Below, piece after piece: positions 10,901-24,107 of a DNA stretch of 64,000 bases. The position numbers were made by a program, and so were the translations under genes. How positions within the stretch are numbered: position 1 is the first letter of the stretch; every line of letters starts with the position of its first letter. The notes under the pieces are model-generated. The model worked only from the letters and a program-made list of their open reading frames with translations, was not told where the DNA came from and did not search any database. This DNA is from Oryzias latipes (lineage: Eukaryota > Chordata > Actinopteri > Beloniformes > Adrianichthyidae). The DNA lies in assembly GCF_002234675.1 (NCBI RefSeq), contig NC_019860.2:16794536-16858535 (forward strand), read 5' to 3'.

Positions 10901-12779
10901 TAAATAAAAATAAAAATACACTAAATTTTATTGTAGAGGGGCTTTAAACATTTTTCACTGATAATTTAGAAAATATGTGTTTTTTATTAAATCAGGGGTT
11001 GCTTTTCATTTTATTTTGCTTTGACTGCTCAAGCATTTGCTTGATCTTTCTGGTCAGATAAATAATCACCAAATCCTATGCTATGAATGTAATCGTTAAA
11101 TGTTTCAAATGTTTTCTTATCTGGAATATCAATAATATCACCAAAAAAAAAGTTTTTTTAAGTCTAAACTCGAAAGACAAAACATTTGAATCCATGACTT
11201 TGTGAAACAGAAGTAGTTTAAAGTGTAATTTTCTTTAACATTTTCCAAAATCTGATGACACTGAAGAACGTCCATAGATGAGGGGCACGGATTCTGTTAT
11301 GAAATCCCACACACTTCTCCTTAAATGTTCTGCTGCTATCTCAGCTACTTCCACTCTGCACCTGTGATCTCCAAAGGATTTCTTGTCAAATTAAGCCAAA
11401 TATGTTGTTAAAAGTTCGTTCCGAGCCTGTTCAAATAGTTATTCCGCGAGCCTTTCGGTCCGCACCAAACAACCGGCCTACATGACCATTCCGCTCCAGA
11501 TGAGCCATCCCAGTGAACCGTCATCAAGATTCTTGAGGGAAAACACCTTGAGTGGCTCAGGTAAGCGTAAATTAATGCGTTGGTGCGTGTAAGTGGGCCA
11601 TCACACGCACATTTCCTCACACGAAGATGGGACGAATAAAGCAGGGAGTACGCGTGAAAAGGCGCCTATGCAGGTGCGAGTACAAACGTGCATGTGTGCA
11701 CCCACCAGTGTAATGTGATGAGCTTCAGCAAAGCACATACCTGATGCCATTAAATGCAATTTCCCATGTGTGTCAGCAGAGCCATTTGTCAGCTGCTAAC
11801 ACTGCACGCTTTATTAAAAACCTCATCCGCTTCAATTAACTGCGCCCGCAAAGCAGTTTAACTCCACTCTAATCCGGTCAAGATGTTTAAACAGGCCTTA
11901 CATACAGTAGGTACATCGTTTCAATAGCTGTCAGTACATTTTTCAACGATTAATTTTTATTATCTTTTCTTCTGCTTGCTTTATTATGCGTTCCTGTGAG
12001 TTGAGGTGGATTCTGGGAGCAGGGAAAGGCCCTTTCTAACCCAAGACCTTATGGGACGTGACCTGTGAAGCAATAGGTTAAGATAGGTTTTGTCCAAACC
12101 TTTTTGGACTTTTCTGATGACTCTTTTTGCTGTGTTCAGCTCTTCAGACACACGTGCCAATCTTAAATCGATTCTTTGCGAGTAATTGCAAAATTCAGCC
12201 GTGTCACTGTAAAAATCAGGCTTTAATTTTTGCGCCGCAGCTGACAGCTGGGCACCTTTTATGGTTTGTCTGTTTGGTTAAATGCAATGTTTCTGATAGA
12301 TGATATATTCATGAGTTCTGAAGTTTTATGTTTGTTTTGAGCTCATTTTTTGCTCTTAAGGTGTGCATGTGTTTGCCAATGAAAACCTCAACAGATTTTT
12401 AAATATGCTCCTTTTGTGTACAGGAAGTACTTTTTTGTTGTTGGAAAATCTGACAAAAATACTGAAATAACTAATTAGATCCCCTTACAGGCAATGGTTT
12501 GCACTCTTTCAGCAGCATTAAATGTTGGAGACATGTTGGTTACACACAAGACCAATAACTTTTACACTTGACAAACCAAATTCCATACATCAAAAACCAT
12601 TTGATGCAACCTATGGGTTATAAAATCAAGACAATCTGGCCTCGTTAGAATGATCTGAAATGAAATGGATTATAATAGTCTAAATCTTATTTAAAGTTTG
12701 TTATTCCTTTTGTGCAGCACCCTAAAATCGGGTTGTGAACTTGTGGATTATAAATAAACTGTCTTGAACCTTTTTGACT

Positions 12780-12985
12780 GCCATAACTCCTCAACCGTTG
12801 ATGGAATTAACGCAATTCCAGCAGATTTAAATGCAGAGAAAAGCAGCTTTGTACTGATATGCAGCACCTTAAAGTAGTAGTTTGTTCATACAATCAACAG
12901 AAATCAGTCGTGGACAAAAGCGGCTTTGCGGCGTTATGCCACACTTTACATTAGTAGAGCCGACATGCAACTCAGCTGGCTTACA
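12780..12985 (+). repeat. Interspersed repeat family C, copy 2
   Basis: Shares 'ataactcctcaaccgtt', 'attaacgcaattccagc' and 'gagaaaagcagcttt' with the 49.0-kb copies. Edges are approximate. Confidence 0.5.
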
Positions 12986-13675
12986 TTATTTGCAAAAACA
13001 GAGTTATAGTGTGTAAAAGAAAGCATCGTTTAGGTGTCACCTGCGCCATCCCGGGTGGTTATCTGAAACCACTTTTTTTTGGGCTGTTATTTGCACGTAT
13101 CCACGTGCAACCAAGCACAAAAACCGACGGAAATTCATGTAGGCCACACGTAATACATGTAGGTATTTTAAGTGTGACCAAGGTTAATTTGTTGTTGGTC
13201 GTACATATTAACCTAACCATAACCCTAACCCTTCTTCCCTGTCCATGAAGCCAAGAAAAGAGTTCAGCACTGGCTGCACGAATTTAGAAAATTACGTGCA
13301 AATAGTCACATTCTCTTTTTGTTTAAGCTGCTTTTGTTTCCATTTTTGGTTTCCTATAGAAACAGTATTGAATAAAACGCCTTAAGTTTTATTTAGACCT
13401 CAGGTTTTGTTTTTACAAAAGCCAATTTAAAATGTCCATCCAATCTGCTCTACCCCCTTAGAAGTCTTTTACTAAATCGCAAAACATTATAATTTTAGTG
13501 TTTTAACTTTGATAGAATGACAGTAAAGATATAATTTAGCACCCATGTCTGGACCAAGAACGTGACATATTAATTTTGTTCAAATGACCTGCGTCCAGCA
13601 GAAACCTGCTTTGGTTGTTGACCATAACCATAAGTCTGTTCTCTTCTAGTTGGACCATTTGGTCAAAGAAAAATG

Positions 13676-14661
13676 TACCGTAATTTCCGGAATACAAGCC
13701 GCTACTTTTTTCCTGCGCTTGCAGTCCTGCGGCTTATTCAGTGACGCGGCTAATTATTGGATTTTATTGGCGGCCACCGTGTACGTCTTTTTGGACACAG
13801 TGAATGGTTTGAATTCTCTAACATCAAACACAAGTCATTTGTTTTTCAACACACCTCTAAGCAGCCAAACAGCATGGACCTGACTTCAGGTCTTAGACAC
13901 TTCAGTGAGAGCGCAGAGGCGTCGAGCCATTCTGCAGGCTGCAGCCAGGGCTTACTCGAGGCGTCCGCGGAGCAAGTGTTTGTTGTGGAAGGAAACTTCT
14001 GACCCACGCGCCGCGAGGAGGCGCGCGTATCGCGCTGAGGCGCGCGCTTTTCAGTCGTCGCTGCTTTATTTTACTAGCGTGTTTTTTAAACAGCCCTGTT
14101 ACTCCCATAACGCTGCCGCGACACAAGCGGAAGGAGAGCTTTACCCGTTCACCCCTCCATGCACTGCTGCTCATTCTTAAACACGTACAACAGTATGGCG
14201 AGCCGGGCGTTGGCCCCGCCTTTAGCCCCTAACACTCATGGGAAATGGGGGATCGGGGATGTAAATTTCCTCATCATAACTGAGGGATGTAATGTTGATT
14301 ATATGGTTACTGTTTGTAATTTTATGTATGATACCTAGATTGTCAATAAGTTAAAAAAAAATAATAAAAATAAAAACCATAACTGAGGAACTTGTGAACA
14401 GAATAGAGGTGCATACTGTTTGGCAGATGCAGATAAACTCAAAGACATGAGCCTGAGGCAAAAATGACTCCACCCACTGTGTGCTAATAAATCACACTTA
14501 CACTCTGAGTCAGGAAGTGATCCGTCAGGATGACAATGTTGCCTAATTCATGCGACTTGTACCCCGACGCGGCTTGTGTATGTATAAAATTAGTTAAACA
14601 CGTGAAAATGGGTGGGTGCGGCTAATAATCGGGTGCGCTTTGTAGTCCGGAATTTACGGTA
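13676..14661. mobile_element. TA-flanked inverted-repeat DNA transposon (non-autonomous)
   Basis: The left end TACCGTAATTTCCGGAATAC and the right end, read in reverse complement as TACCGTAAATTCCGGACTAC, form terminal inverted repeats matching at most positions over about 27 bases. Both ends abut TA, as in the Tc1/mariner superfamily. The interior is 0.99 kb, with a GC-rich middle (13.9-14.1 kb) and an AT-rich run near 14340. There is no transposase. A related single end lies at about 35234-35262 (reverse complement ACCATATTTTCCAGAGTATA). Confidence 0.75.
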
Positions 14662-16931
14662 ATTAAAAACATAAACTATGACATGTCAAGCTTGAACCCA
14701 ATGAAACCCATTTAGTACAGCAACAAAACAAACATCTAACAATCTGCCTTTAATGGCAACAAACAAAAGCTCAATGCTGACATCCTGAATCGTTAGAATG
14801 GCCACTGTGTTTAAAAAAAAGGGCAAAACTATAAAATTGAAAAAAGTTTGGAATTTTTCAAAAAAAAACTAAGACATTTTGGAACAGAAATGGTACTCAA
14901 ACCCTTTAACCCCCAATTAAAATAAAAATAAAAATGTACTCAGCACTTGATTGACAGCGAAAACAGCAGAAACAGAGGCCAAACCCAATATGTACCTTTC
15001 TGTATCGTTACTTTCGGAAGACAAAAAGGTGTTGGCGCTTGGTTCCCATCTACAACCCTTATTTCAACCAAACCAAAAGACACATTCTATGTATTTTAAT
15101 TTAAAGCAATAATAAATGAAAGGCTAAGAGACAATTGAAGAAATTCTTGAAGACTTAACAGAAATATTATAAGAATTTACATATTATTGTAGAGAATATA
15201 TTATGAAATAAAACTATTTTTTTATCTATTGCAAGTCCAACTGCAAACCCAAAAGGGGAACCCTGTTTAAAGGTCTAATACTGCCGTCCCCAAGGACAAT
15301 ACACATGCTCTTGCACTTGCTTTTCACAGACATTCAAACACACTCGTTTCCTCTGACACAAACACACACACGCACTTGCGGTCATGCCAGCAGGGAGGTG
15401 ATGGTTAGCATGGTACTGACACCAGGGGATGCAGGGTGGGGTTTGCAGGGAATAGAGAGGTGTAAATTGGGTGAGCGCTGGGTGCAAAACCTTCCAAGTG
15501 AAGGCTTGGTACAGCTCCTCTTGATGCTCTGTCAGTCACACACTCCCCAGGAGATACAGGTGGTGGGGAGGTAAAAGGGAAAAAACAGGGAGAAGCAGTT
15601 TCACTGTCTGTTCTACGAAGTGTTTGTGTCAGGAACGAGTTTTACTGTCTTTCACGGTTATCGGTCAACCTCCTCTATTCTTTTCCGCCAAACAAAAAAG
15701 TCTGGATTCGATTTCAACGATAATGGCAGAACAGGAGCTCAAAGTCCAGAGCTGAAATAAGAAGGCGCTGACCACCAATACACGGGTTTATGCCACAATT
15801 TCAAATCTATCCACTTGACGTTGATGAAATTTGAAAGTATAATCAGCGGAACGAAAGCGGAAAGCGAGCAGGTGTGAATTGCCTTTGATCATAACGGAGA
15901 CCAATTGCAATTAGACCCAAAATGGCTTGACAGTGGTACCAGGGGGCCGTTTGGAGATTATGTATTTTTAATCAGAGTTGTTAGCATCTGTGATGGATGC
16001 CCGTTTCACTCATACCAGCATCTGATGGTGTGCGTCATGCTTGGGAGCTGTGAACTATTACTATTTGTAAGCTGTCCGCTAACTACATGAGAGTTGCACA
16101 TCTGCTGTCTGTGACCCCCCCCCCCCCCCCCCCCCCCCCCCCCATGCAGTTGCTGTATGGGTGACGGTTTGAGAGGGAAACGATAAATGCACTCAAAGAT
16201 GAATAAGAGATTCTACAAAGTATAAACGAGGGTGTAAACATTGATAAAAGAATGATCCAAGACAAATGAGGTTTAGTTTCAGATTGGTTTCTTCTTAGCA
16301 GTTTTGTGGGAAGTAACGTCGATAAATTGGCCCCCAAAATCTGGTTTGCCCGGTGAAAAAATACCAAAGGCCGAAGAGAACCAAACTGCTTGGAAAAAGC
16401 AGCTACTGACAAGAAAGTAGTAAAAACACACTAAAAAGGAAACTGAGCTAGTACTCTGTCTATCATACTGCTGGGCAAGTGCATTTCCTCACTACAATTC
16501 ACCAACCTATAAAACTTGGTGAGGCCTTTTTATTTGTACCCACAATACTTTGCACGTAGGTCACATGTACAGGGGTTAACACTTATGGGTGCTGCAGGTT
16601 TTAATAAAACGTCTTATCCTTTCTAATTATATATTCCTATAAAAATAATATTAATAAACACAACAAAGCCAACTCCTCACAAAGAATTGTGTACTCTTAC
16701 CGTGTAGTTTTGGAGTTACTAGTACATAAGCCGTATTTTTGACAGAAGATATACTACAAGTTGTCAACTTTGAAGATGATTAAGGTGCATAATTCCAGGC
16801 CTTCACTAGTATATTCTTGGTCTGAACGTCCTGCACTGTTATCTTACAAAGATTTGTGTACTTTTACTGTGTGGTTTTTGAGCTATTAGTACATAAACAC
16901 AGCATTTTAGACTCTAAACACTGAACAAGTT
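14662..16931. other. Intergenic region with 29-base poly-C
   Basis: No gene is seen. It contains CA-rich unique sequence at 15.3-15.6 kb, a possibly regulatory unique block at 15.88-16.08 kb (CAATTGCAATTAGAC, homeodomain-type cores), and the poly-C tract at 16115-16143. Confidence 0.55.
16115..16143. repeat. Poly-C homopolymer, 29 bases
   Basis: An uninterrupted run of C between GTGA and ATGCAG. Confidence 0.95.
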
Positions 16932-17317
16932 TTGAACCTTGGATGGATGAAGCCCATCTGCTGGACTATTTAAACATGTAGTTGTAGAGTTAGATAAGCT
17001 AATTCTAATTCTGGTAAATCGCCTGTCCGTTATGGGGAGGATCTCTCCATGTGGGCACCCCTGAGGTTTCTTCTTTTTTTTCCGAAATCGTTATTTTGTT
17101 AGGAGTTTTTTTTCTTACTGAGAAGGAGGGTATACGGGCAGCGATGCCCACTTTAGCTTAGTCTGTTTAGTTTAGCAATTACCTATTGAAATGTATGCCT
17201 TCATGCTCTTTATGATTTCATGTTTATTATACAATTACCGGTATGAAGCCCATACCGGTACTGAGACAGCTATTGTTGTAATATTGGGCTGTATAAATAA
17301 AATTGAATTGAACCTTG
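16932..17317 (+). mobile_element. 5'-truncated L2 insertion with target duplication
   Basis: This carries only the last ~370 bases of an L2 3' region, similar to 7530-7905 (shared: GTAAATCGCCTGTCCGT, GTGGGCACCCCTGAGGTTTC and the AATAAAATTGAATTG tail). The 10-mer TTGAACCTTG stands directly before it (16932-16941) and after it (17308-17317), as expected for a target-site duplication. The truncation is typical of incomplete reverse transcription. Confidence 0.88.
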
Positions 17318-18232
17318 TCGCCTCAAAAATAGCTTGCTTGCTAGTGTGGGGACCCTGGTAGTGTTAGCTACAACCTCCCAGGTGCAGCGTGTCCGTGGAA
17401 AAGAAAACCTTCAACCTTGCTCAGGCTTTCACATTTCACTCTTTGAGGGTGCAACTATCTGCCACTGACAAATAGTTTTTTTCAGTTTGCATTACCATTT
17501 TTAGTGGTGCTTTTAGTGGATGTCATATTCTGATAAATATACCAGGTTGCATATCAATTACCCCATTGAATAAAGCAAACCCAGAAATGTGTGTGTATCT
17601 ACACAAAAAACCATAATTAACAATGCTAACAATCTAGCATCTTGAAAATTACATTAAAAAGTGCTTTAATTTAGTTTTTCTAGAAAAGACCAATGACTGT
17701 CTCTGTCAACCAAACTGAATCCCCAGGCAAAGCTTTCTCTGCAAAAGCCTAGATTTGACTTATAAAAGATTGTCGAGAATCTCCATCAAGAATTGCAGGC
17801 TTTATTAGACACATTCCAGTCATGCTTATGTATTTGAAAAATGCTCAGTATGGCTGTTCTACAGTGGATGGCCTGAAATTCTTGTCAATCAAATGGTCAC
17901 ACCCTTTGAAAGGGCATTATCGAATATAAAACATGAAAGTTGTAGTGAGTATAGAATCTACTGACCTGGGGAAGGAAGGTATTTAAGCCACAATGACAGG
18001 CAGTGTGACAGCTGGTCTTTTTTATATTAATATAAATAGGAACTCATTTTCATAATAAGAAATCTAGTGGTAACCCTTTGAACTAACCTAGTTTCAAAAA
18101 ATAAAAATAGTTTCAAACCCGAGAAAGTGGTTGTCCTGAAGAATAAAAAAAAAAAACCGTCATCCATGTGAATGTTAGTCAAGCCCCAATACACCACAAA
18201 AAAGGACTAGACGGTAGAACTGCTGGAAATTG

Positions 18233-18726
18233 TTCAAGACCCACTCTAAAGAAAATTGTGACATGTTTTTGTAATATTTTCTTAAAAAAAGTGTAAAGAA
18301 AGAAAAATGTAAAGAAAATGAAGATTAAAAAAAATGCAGTTGGAAAAAGCCTATAGCAGTGATGTAGGTGCTAGGGTCAGCAGGCCACAAGCCCCTCGGA
18401 TGCATTCACAGACGACTAAATCCATGTACGTCTTTGTTTTCCTGGTCTGAGCTGGTATCTGGCTCAAAACTGTAGAGCTGGATCAATCCAATATAGCTCA
18501 CTATTTTCTGTTGCAGCGATAATATAGGTTGGTGTTGTGAGGGTCTATAAGCTAGCAGGAGAGTTTGTAAACAAAGGGATGATGGGAAATGGGGAAGGCT
18601 TATTCCATGCCAACAGTCCTAGAAAATAACTGTTTTTTTATTTTGCCTGAAAACAATATTATAATTTGAAAACCACTGGTAACGCTGTGAAAATAGATCA
18701 AAAGATGATCGGATTGGGACTTTAAA
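18233..18726 (+). repeat. Interspersed repeat family D, most complete copy
   Basis: Starts near GACCCACTCTAAAGAAAATTG and ends GATCAAAAGATGATCGGATTGGGACTTTAA. The two ends form a loose inverted repeat around AAAGTCCCACTC. The middle (18.36-18.50 kb) matches 23.17-23.30 kb in reverse complement ('ctggctcaaaactgta'). Confidence 0.6.
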
Positions 18727-19071
18727 TGTTACCCAAGAGAAAATTTAAGGTCTACAACTAAAGTTTAGTGAATGCAGAATGTTTTTTTACTGCAAGTTAA
18801 TGAATAGAACATATTTAAGATCATATTGGTGGGTTTGTAAAATGGCCTTAACTTTTTGAAATGATCCCAACGGTCATTTTCTTATTTAAACAACAGTTTA
18901 CTGAACATAAATATGGCATATTTACAAAGACAGAAGTCTATTTTTCAGCCTGAGAGTGTGTTTGTTTGTGTGTGTGGCCCCTAACTCGACCATGTGCTAA
19001 CCCCACACAGCTGCAGAGTCCCCTAGAGGGTTTGTCGCACAGGCAACAGAGGAAGGGCGGAGGAGGGAAAT

Positions 19072-19103
<32 letters not shown>
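19072..19103. repeat. Poly-G homopolymer, 32 bases
   Basis: An uninterrupted G run following a purine-rich stretch. It is capable in principle of quadruplex formation. Confidence 0.95.
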
Positions 19104-19104
<1 letters not shown>

Positions 19105-19679
19105 GCAGCGAACACTCATTTCCATGCCATAGTGTTCTGGCAAAGACATTGTACACCTCTGTGGTTGTGCGTCTCTAGTGCTATTGCTCAATCTTTTTAG
19201 ACCTGTCAGTTAGGGTTTTCATCAGCGAATTCTCCCGGCGCCAAGGTTGGAAGGCTGATTGTGTACTTCAGTGTGGTAAATGTGTGTTTTAATGCATGCA
19301 AACAGCAGATAGAAGAGCGGGCAAGTTGTTTAGAGAGGATTGCAAAGTAGAAAGCCTGTTTGTTTTTCTTTGTGGCACATCAAAAACCCAATTTCAATTA
19401 ATTCTACTTTTTCTTCCTGCTTTATCAGACTTTTTTTTATCAACCAATTTGTTGATCAGTTTTGCAAAAAACACAATGGCAGTTCCTAACAACGGCTTCT
19501 TGGCGACATAAGACAAGACATAAGGCAAAAGAGTCCAGCCTAAAGACCGCAATGCAGAAAGCTAGGAGTCTCAGGTTCCTCAAATATCCCTGTCAATCAA
19601 ACACCGTTTCCTCTGAGTGCGTTTTTCTATCAGTCAAGGGTCATAGAGAGTGAGGATGAGACCCATCCCTCCCTCCTCC

Positions 19680-20150
19680 ACCTCCATCCCTCCTGTCCTC
19701 TTCTGCTCCTTAGAGGTGTATCTCTACCTTGTGCATCACGTCTGGGCATGACCTGTTGCTAGGTAACCCTGGGTCACAGCTGCACACTATGGCAGACCCT
19801 TTTTTTTTATTTATCAGTGAGTTATGTGGGAGACGGGGGCTGTAATTTATTAGTTTGATATTGGGCAGCCAGCGCAAGTTTGGGGATTGTAAAAAGAAGA
19901 GACGTGTACAGCTCATCAAAATGCTTATTCTGATCCGGGGCCTCGGTCCGCTGAAGAGATTCACAACAGAGGGGATTGGGGCATTTTAAATTCATCCGCT
20001 TTTTACTAAGAAAATCAAGCATCTCCAACAACAAAGCCAATGGTAATGCACTTTCCATGCTGGTAATTGAACAGATGTGGTCAGTGCTCAGAGGACAGAT
20101 GAACAGGAATTCATCTCGGTACAATATGTGACTGATTCATGTCCAAGGAT
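19680..20150. promoter_or_regulatory. Candidate conserved non-coding block
   Basis: Unique sequence of balanced composition with homeodomain-like cores (TGTAATTTATTAG near 19840) and no repeat matches elsewhere in the window. Proposed only because it differs from its repeat-rich setting. Confidence 0.2.
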
Positions 20151-20337
20151 GAAGTGGGTGCAGGCGAATAGTGTTAGCCAGCTTTGTGGTGAAGACTGAA
20201 AAACCAGGACAGAATTGATTAAGAAACTTTCATGTCAACAAGCATCCTAAAAAATGACATGTTGGCAAAAAAGTGACAACAAATCCAATATGTCACAAAC
20301 AATGTAAGCTTTATTCCAAGTTGTATATCAGATGGAA

Positions 20338-20425
20338 GTTGGTGGTTCTAGGCTTTGGAATGAGCTTTTCCTCCCCAGATCATCATTACCTACTTTTAAA
20401 ATTATTCTAAAATCAAATCTTAATT
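20338..20425 (+). repeat. LINE reverse-transcriptase C-terminal fossil
   Basis: Translated from 20338, the plus strand reads VGGSRLWNELFL...LPTFKIILKSNL. This parallels the end of the L2 ORF2 in this window (VGGRAF...ALWNKLPAH...[12 protein letters not shown]). Only this short piece is recognisable. Confidence 0.55.
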
Positions 20426-20754
20426 TTGCTGACTGACTGATTTTTTGTCACGTGTATGTTCATGGTGTTATATTGGTTTGCTTATTTATAAATGGGCTCT
20501 GCATCTTGGTGTGCCCAAAATAATTCTCCTAGAATTGTTTAAAGGTTTAAGGAAGAAGTTTCAACCAACCAGTAACAAGAACAGTAACAGTAAAAACTGA
20601 TATTTTACTCTATTTCTTTGAAAGAACTAAGGTATAGTCAAATGCACCTTACATGGTTTGACCTGTATGGGTGCTGTGGAGTTTGGGTTGTCAGGGCCCG
20701 AGGAGGGTCGTAGAGAGGAGCGTCCGGTGGAAGGTTTATCATATGCTATATAGA

Positions 20755-21035
20755 CACTGGACCTGTGAAACGTGTTCAAGAACACCCTGAACGCAGGTTA
20801 TGAACGTGCTTTAAACATATACTAATTGGTCAAACTTCAACTGGCTTAACTTTCAGTGCTCGTTCAATAGTCACGCTTTTTATACAAAGAGCCCAAAAAT
20901 AGACTTAAAAACTTGCCTAGCTATGCGTAAATGCGAGAGCTTTGAACACAGAAGTTGGAAACAGGCATTTTTGGCTGCTTACATAGACTTTTTGTTGGAA
21001 GTGGTATTTTAGCTGGTGTGAATATAACATTAACA
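20755..21035. repeat. Interspersed repeat family B, long copy
   Basis: Shares 'ttggtcaaac', 'agagcccaaaaa', 'cttagctatgcgt'-like and 'gactttttgttggaagtgg' phrases with 50.06-50.25 kb. It represents a longer form of the 118-bp unit at 9.0 kb. Confidence 0.5.
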
Positions 21036-22316
21036 GGAGTGTAGGTGTAGTTACAGTTCCCTTTAGGCTCATTATAAATTGAATGTACGATCGTCATCCA
21101 TGTGGTTAGTGTATGGGGAAATATTAATTAGGATAATGCAAGTTGCAAGCACTTAACAGTTAACACTGTCATATGGTTAGCCATGTTACAGTCATTCGTA
21201 AAGCCTTTGCCACAACTGCCTTTACGGTTAAATACGGGTTTTTGGCGAAAAAATGTCAAACCTCTAAGGAAGACGCAAGGAGCATGCACTTATGGGTCAA
21301 TTGCGCAGTACACATTTGGGAGGGGGGCCTAGCCAAATAGCTAAATCAGCATTGATCTATCTGTGTTGTTATCTTCTTCAAGTAACCTAAATGTTTTTGT
21401 TTTCATATACAAAAGTACATTTAGGCTAAGAGCCATTTGTGATCATTTCTAAATAACGTTTCTATTTTCTTTCTGCACTACAACTATTAAAATCAAAATT
21501 TAGTCTTGTGAGAAGATGTGCTCAACATGCCCTTTTATGTTTAAATTGTTAAGAATGAACCCTATTGTTTATGCCTTAAGGAACCAAGAAAACAACTAAA
21601 TTAAATGGAAGTATAACCTATTCTTGCACATTTTCTATATTTTTTGTAATTTTTTTAGATGCCTCTAAAAGAGCAAGTGGACAGGTACAAACAGAATTTA
21701 GGCATCAAGTTGATTACCAAATTTCCATGATTGAAGTTTTAGGTGGGTAGAATATTTACACAAAAAAAGTACAATAAAGAGAGTAAATTAAAATATATAA
21801 TGCATGCTTTTGTAAACAGTAAGAGAATATTTGCACGCATCCTCTGTGCTACATTGACCATCTGTGATCTGGACATGAAAATGGAAAACCAAAAGCCTGT
21901 TGCTTTCACACAGAGCTCAATTTGGAAAGTTTTTTTATGTAAATTTAATTTATTTGATGGTTTTTATAGTAGCCTTGAAAATATCCTTGATGCTCTTATT
22001 TGTACAAAGACGTAATAAACATAATTTGTGAACACTTGGGTACCAGTTAATGAAGCACACATTGAGTCCTTCATCATAGAAAGTGGGAAGTATTGTTTTG
22101 AGCTGTTACATTTTTGAATGTGTTATTTCTTAATACATTTTTACTCTGATTATGTCCATCCGTTGGTTCATTTTCCATTCTTACTTTGTTCTTTCAGGAT
22201 TTTACTGAGGGGTAGTGGGGATGTAGGCATTGGAGATATCAACAGACAAACAATAATTGTATAAAGCTATTTTACTAAATATGATTTGTAAATTACACAT
22301 AACTTGGTCGTACTGT

Positions 22317-22538
22317 AACCCTTGTTCTATCTTATGGGGTCCAGATGACCCCACCCTTACATTGACGTGTTATCCCTACCATGACAAAAGTGGATAAAGG
22401 TGGAAAGATTTCATGTAATCCATGGACACCAGTGAAGATCACAAATCATTGAAGAAAAAAGGTCAGCGTTCTGTCTAGTGGGGTCCAGATGACCCCACTC
22501 CAAATGTTAAAGTGCCTTGGATAGCACCAGGGGTAAAA
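22317..22538 (+). mobile_element. TTAA-type MITE family A, copy 1 (piggyBac-like ends)
   Basis: A 0.22-kb unit beginning CCCTTGTTCTATC and ending GGATAGCACCAGGGG, so the termini are inverted. Next to each end lies a palindromic GGGGTCCAGATGACCCC (about 22336 and 22483). Flanks are TAA-rich but not perfect TTAA. Other copies: 42904-43117 (opposite orientation) and 52257-52470. Confidence 0.7.
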
Positions 22539-22889
22539 ACTTGCCCAACGATGTACTTTGAATGTTTTTTTAAATGATCAACAACACGTTACTGCGTCCA
22601 ACACTGCAGTGCATTGTAACAGGATTATGTAGAGTTTTAGCAGGAGGATTTGCTGCCAGCCGCTAAACTAGCATTAGGCTAGTTGGGCAGCATTAAGCTA
22701 AAGGCTCATGGTAAGGGTATCTTAATTTTTTTTAACAGATTAAAACACTACAATAAAAATATTACACAAAAATTGATGAATTTGATCAATGTTTAAGGAC
22801 AATATGATAATCATTTTTTTTGTGGTGTATAAACTTGATGTTTCCGGTTCCTATCTGTGATTGGGACTTAAGGAAATAATCAAGATGCT

Positions 22890-23340
22890 TTCAAAGTCCG
22901 ACTCCAATCGTCTTTTGATCTATGTTAAAAGCTTTCCCAATGGTCTTTTAAATTTAATTATGCCGTTTTTAGTCAGCACATAAAAATCTGTCTGTATATA
23001 GGACATAGTTTCTGTTGAGCGACAGTAGTTCATTAAAAAATCACCTCTGAGTTGTGGGTGGGACTGTTGATACACCAACTACTCTTGCCCCTATGCTGAG
23101 AGTTCTCGGTTTACAAGCTCTCCAGCTAGCTTGCAGCCCCTTAAACCCCCTTCCTAACATTAGTGGTGCAACAAAAATGGCGAGCTAATAGAGCTATCCA
23201 GCCATACAGTTTTGAGCCAGATCCCAGCTCGGATGAGGAAACATGGATCTAATAGTCTACATGTGGATGCATCAGAATGGAGCAGAGCAGGGAGCTTTTG
23301 GCCCGCCCAACGTATTTTCTATGTAACAAACACAATTTTT
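22890..23340 (-). repeat. Interspersed repeat family D, copy 3
   Basis: Begins AAAGTCCGACTCCAATCGTCTTTTGATC. It matches 18.23-18.73 kb in reverse complement, including the inner block CAGTTTTGAGCCAGATC. The right edge is approximate. Confidence 0.6.
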
Positions 23341-23679
23341 TTCAATCAATAATTTTTCAACTGCTCCATTTTCAGAAAATGCTACAAAAGCATGGTAAAA
23401 ACACCAAAAACACAATTTGTATCAGAGTAAGTTTTTAAGAGGTGTTTTTTGCATTTATTGATCTTTTAGTGATAAATTGGGATCCAAAATTTTCTTTTAC
23501 AAAGAAATATGTTTAAAAAAAAGAAAACTTAAGTATTTTACAACATGAAAGAAGTTCAACAAAAAAAAAACTGACGGATAGTACGTCCAAAATATTCTGA
23601 TTCTACTTGCAGAGTTCCTTCATTACCAAACCTTCGAAATCAGATCAGCAAATTTCAGGACACTTCCATTTCCCCCTAG

Positions 23680-24075
23680 TTTGACAGCTTCTGCAACACT
23701 TTTGCGTGACATTAATTTGTGATGCATCTGTTGCTGTCGACTCAGTCGCCCATCTCTGCCGTCGCCCAACAAAGGCTCCCCCTTCTCCATCCCAGGTCTC
23801 ACCCACTACTCTTCTTTTAAACTCCCCTCTCTAATGTTCGTCTGATGAATATTTCTCAGATGCTTCCTCTAGGCCACGGATGATCAAAACAAATGCACCT
23901 GCACTTTTTTTTCCCTCTCCTTGCAACTGCAACTCCCCCAGGACGGGTAAAAATTGACTCCCTGGCTTCCTCCGCCAGGCAATTATGTGCCATCTGTTCC
24001 CATCTTGGTTGTTCCAGCTCGTTTTGTTTCTGCGATTGTTCATCTAATATTATAGGCCTGAAAGTGTTAGAGAGG

Positions 24076-24107
<32 letters not shown>

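Larger units (their letters stand above)
7920..13675. other. AT-rich intergenic region
   Basis: No gene is seen. The region contains a family B repeat (8995-9112), a 22-bp-arm hairpin (9906-9959), a family D repeat (10574-10900), a family C repeat (12780-12985) and a short telomere-like run (TAACCATAACCCTAACCC, 13209-13230). The rest is unique, with many short A or T runs. Confidence 0.6.

Noticed and set aside
13209..13230. Telomere-like TAACCC units
   Set aside because: Only about three imperfect units, too few for an interstitial telomere.
13905..14180. Overlapping 90-residue frames on both strands
   Set aside because: They lie in the GC-rich core of an inverted-repeat element; no domain.
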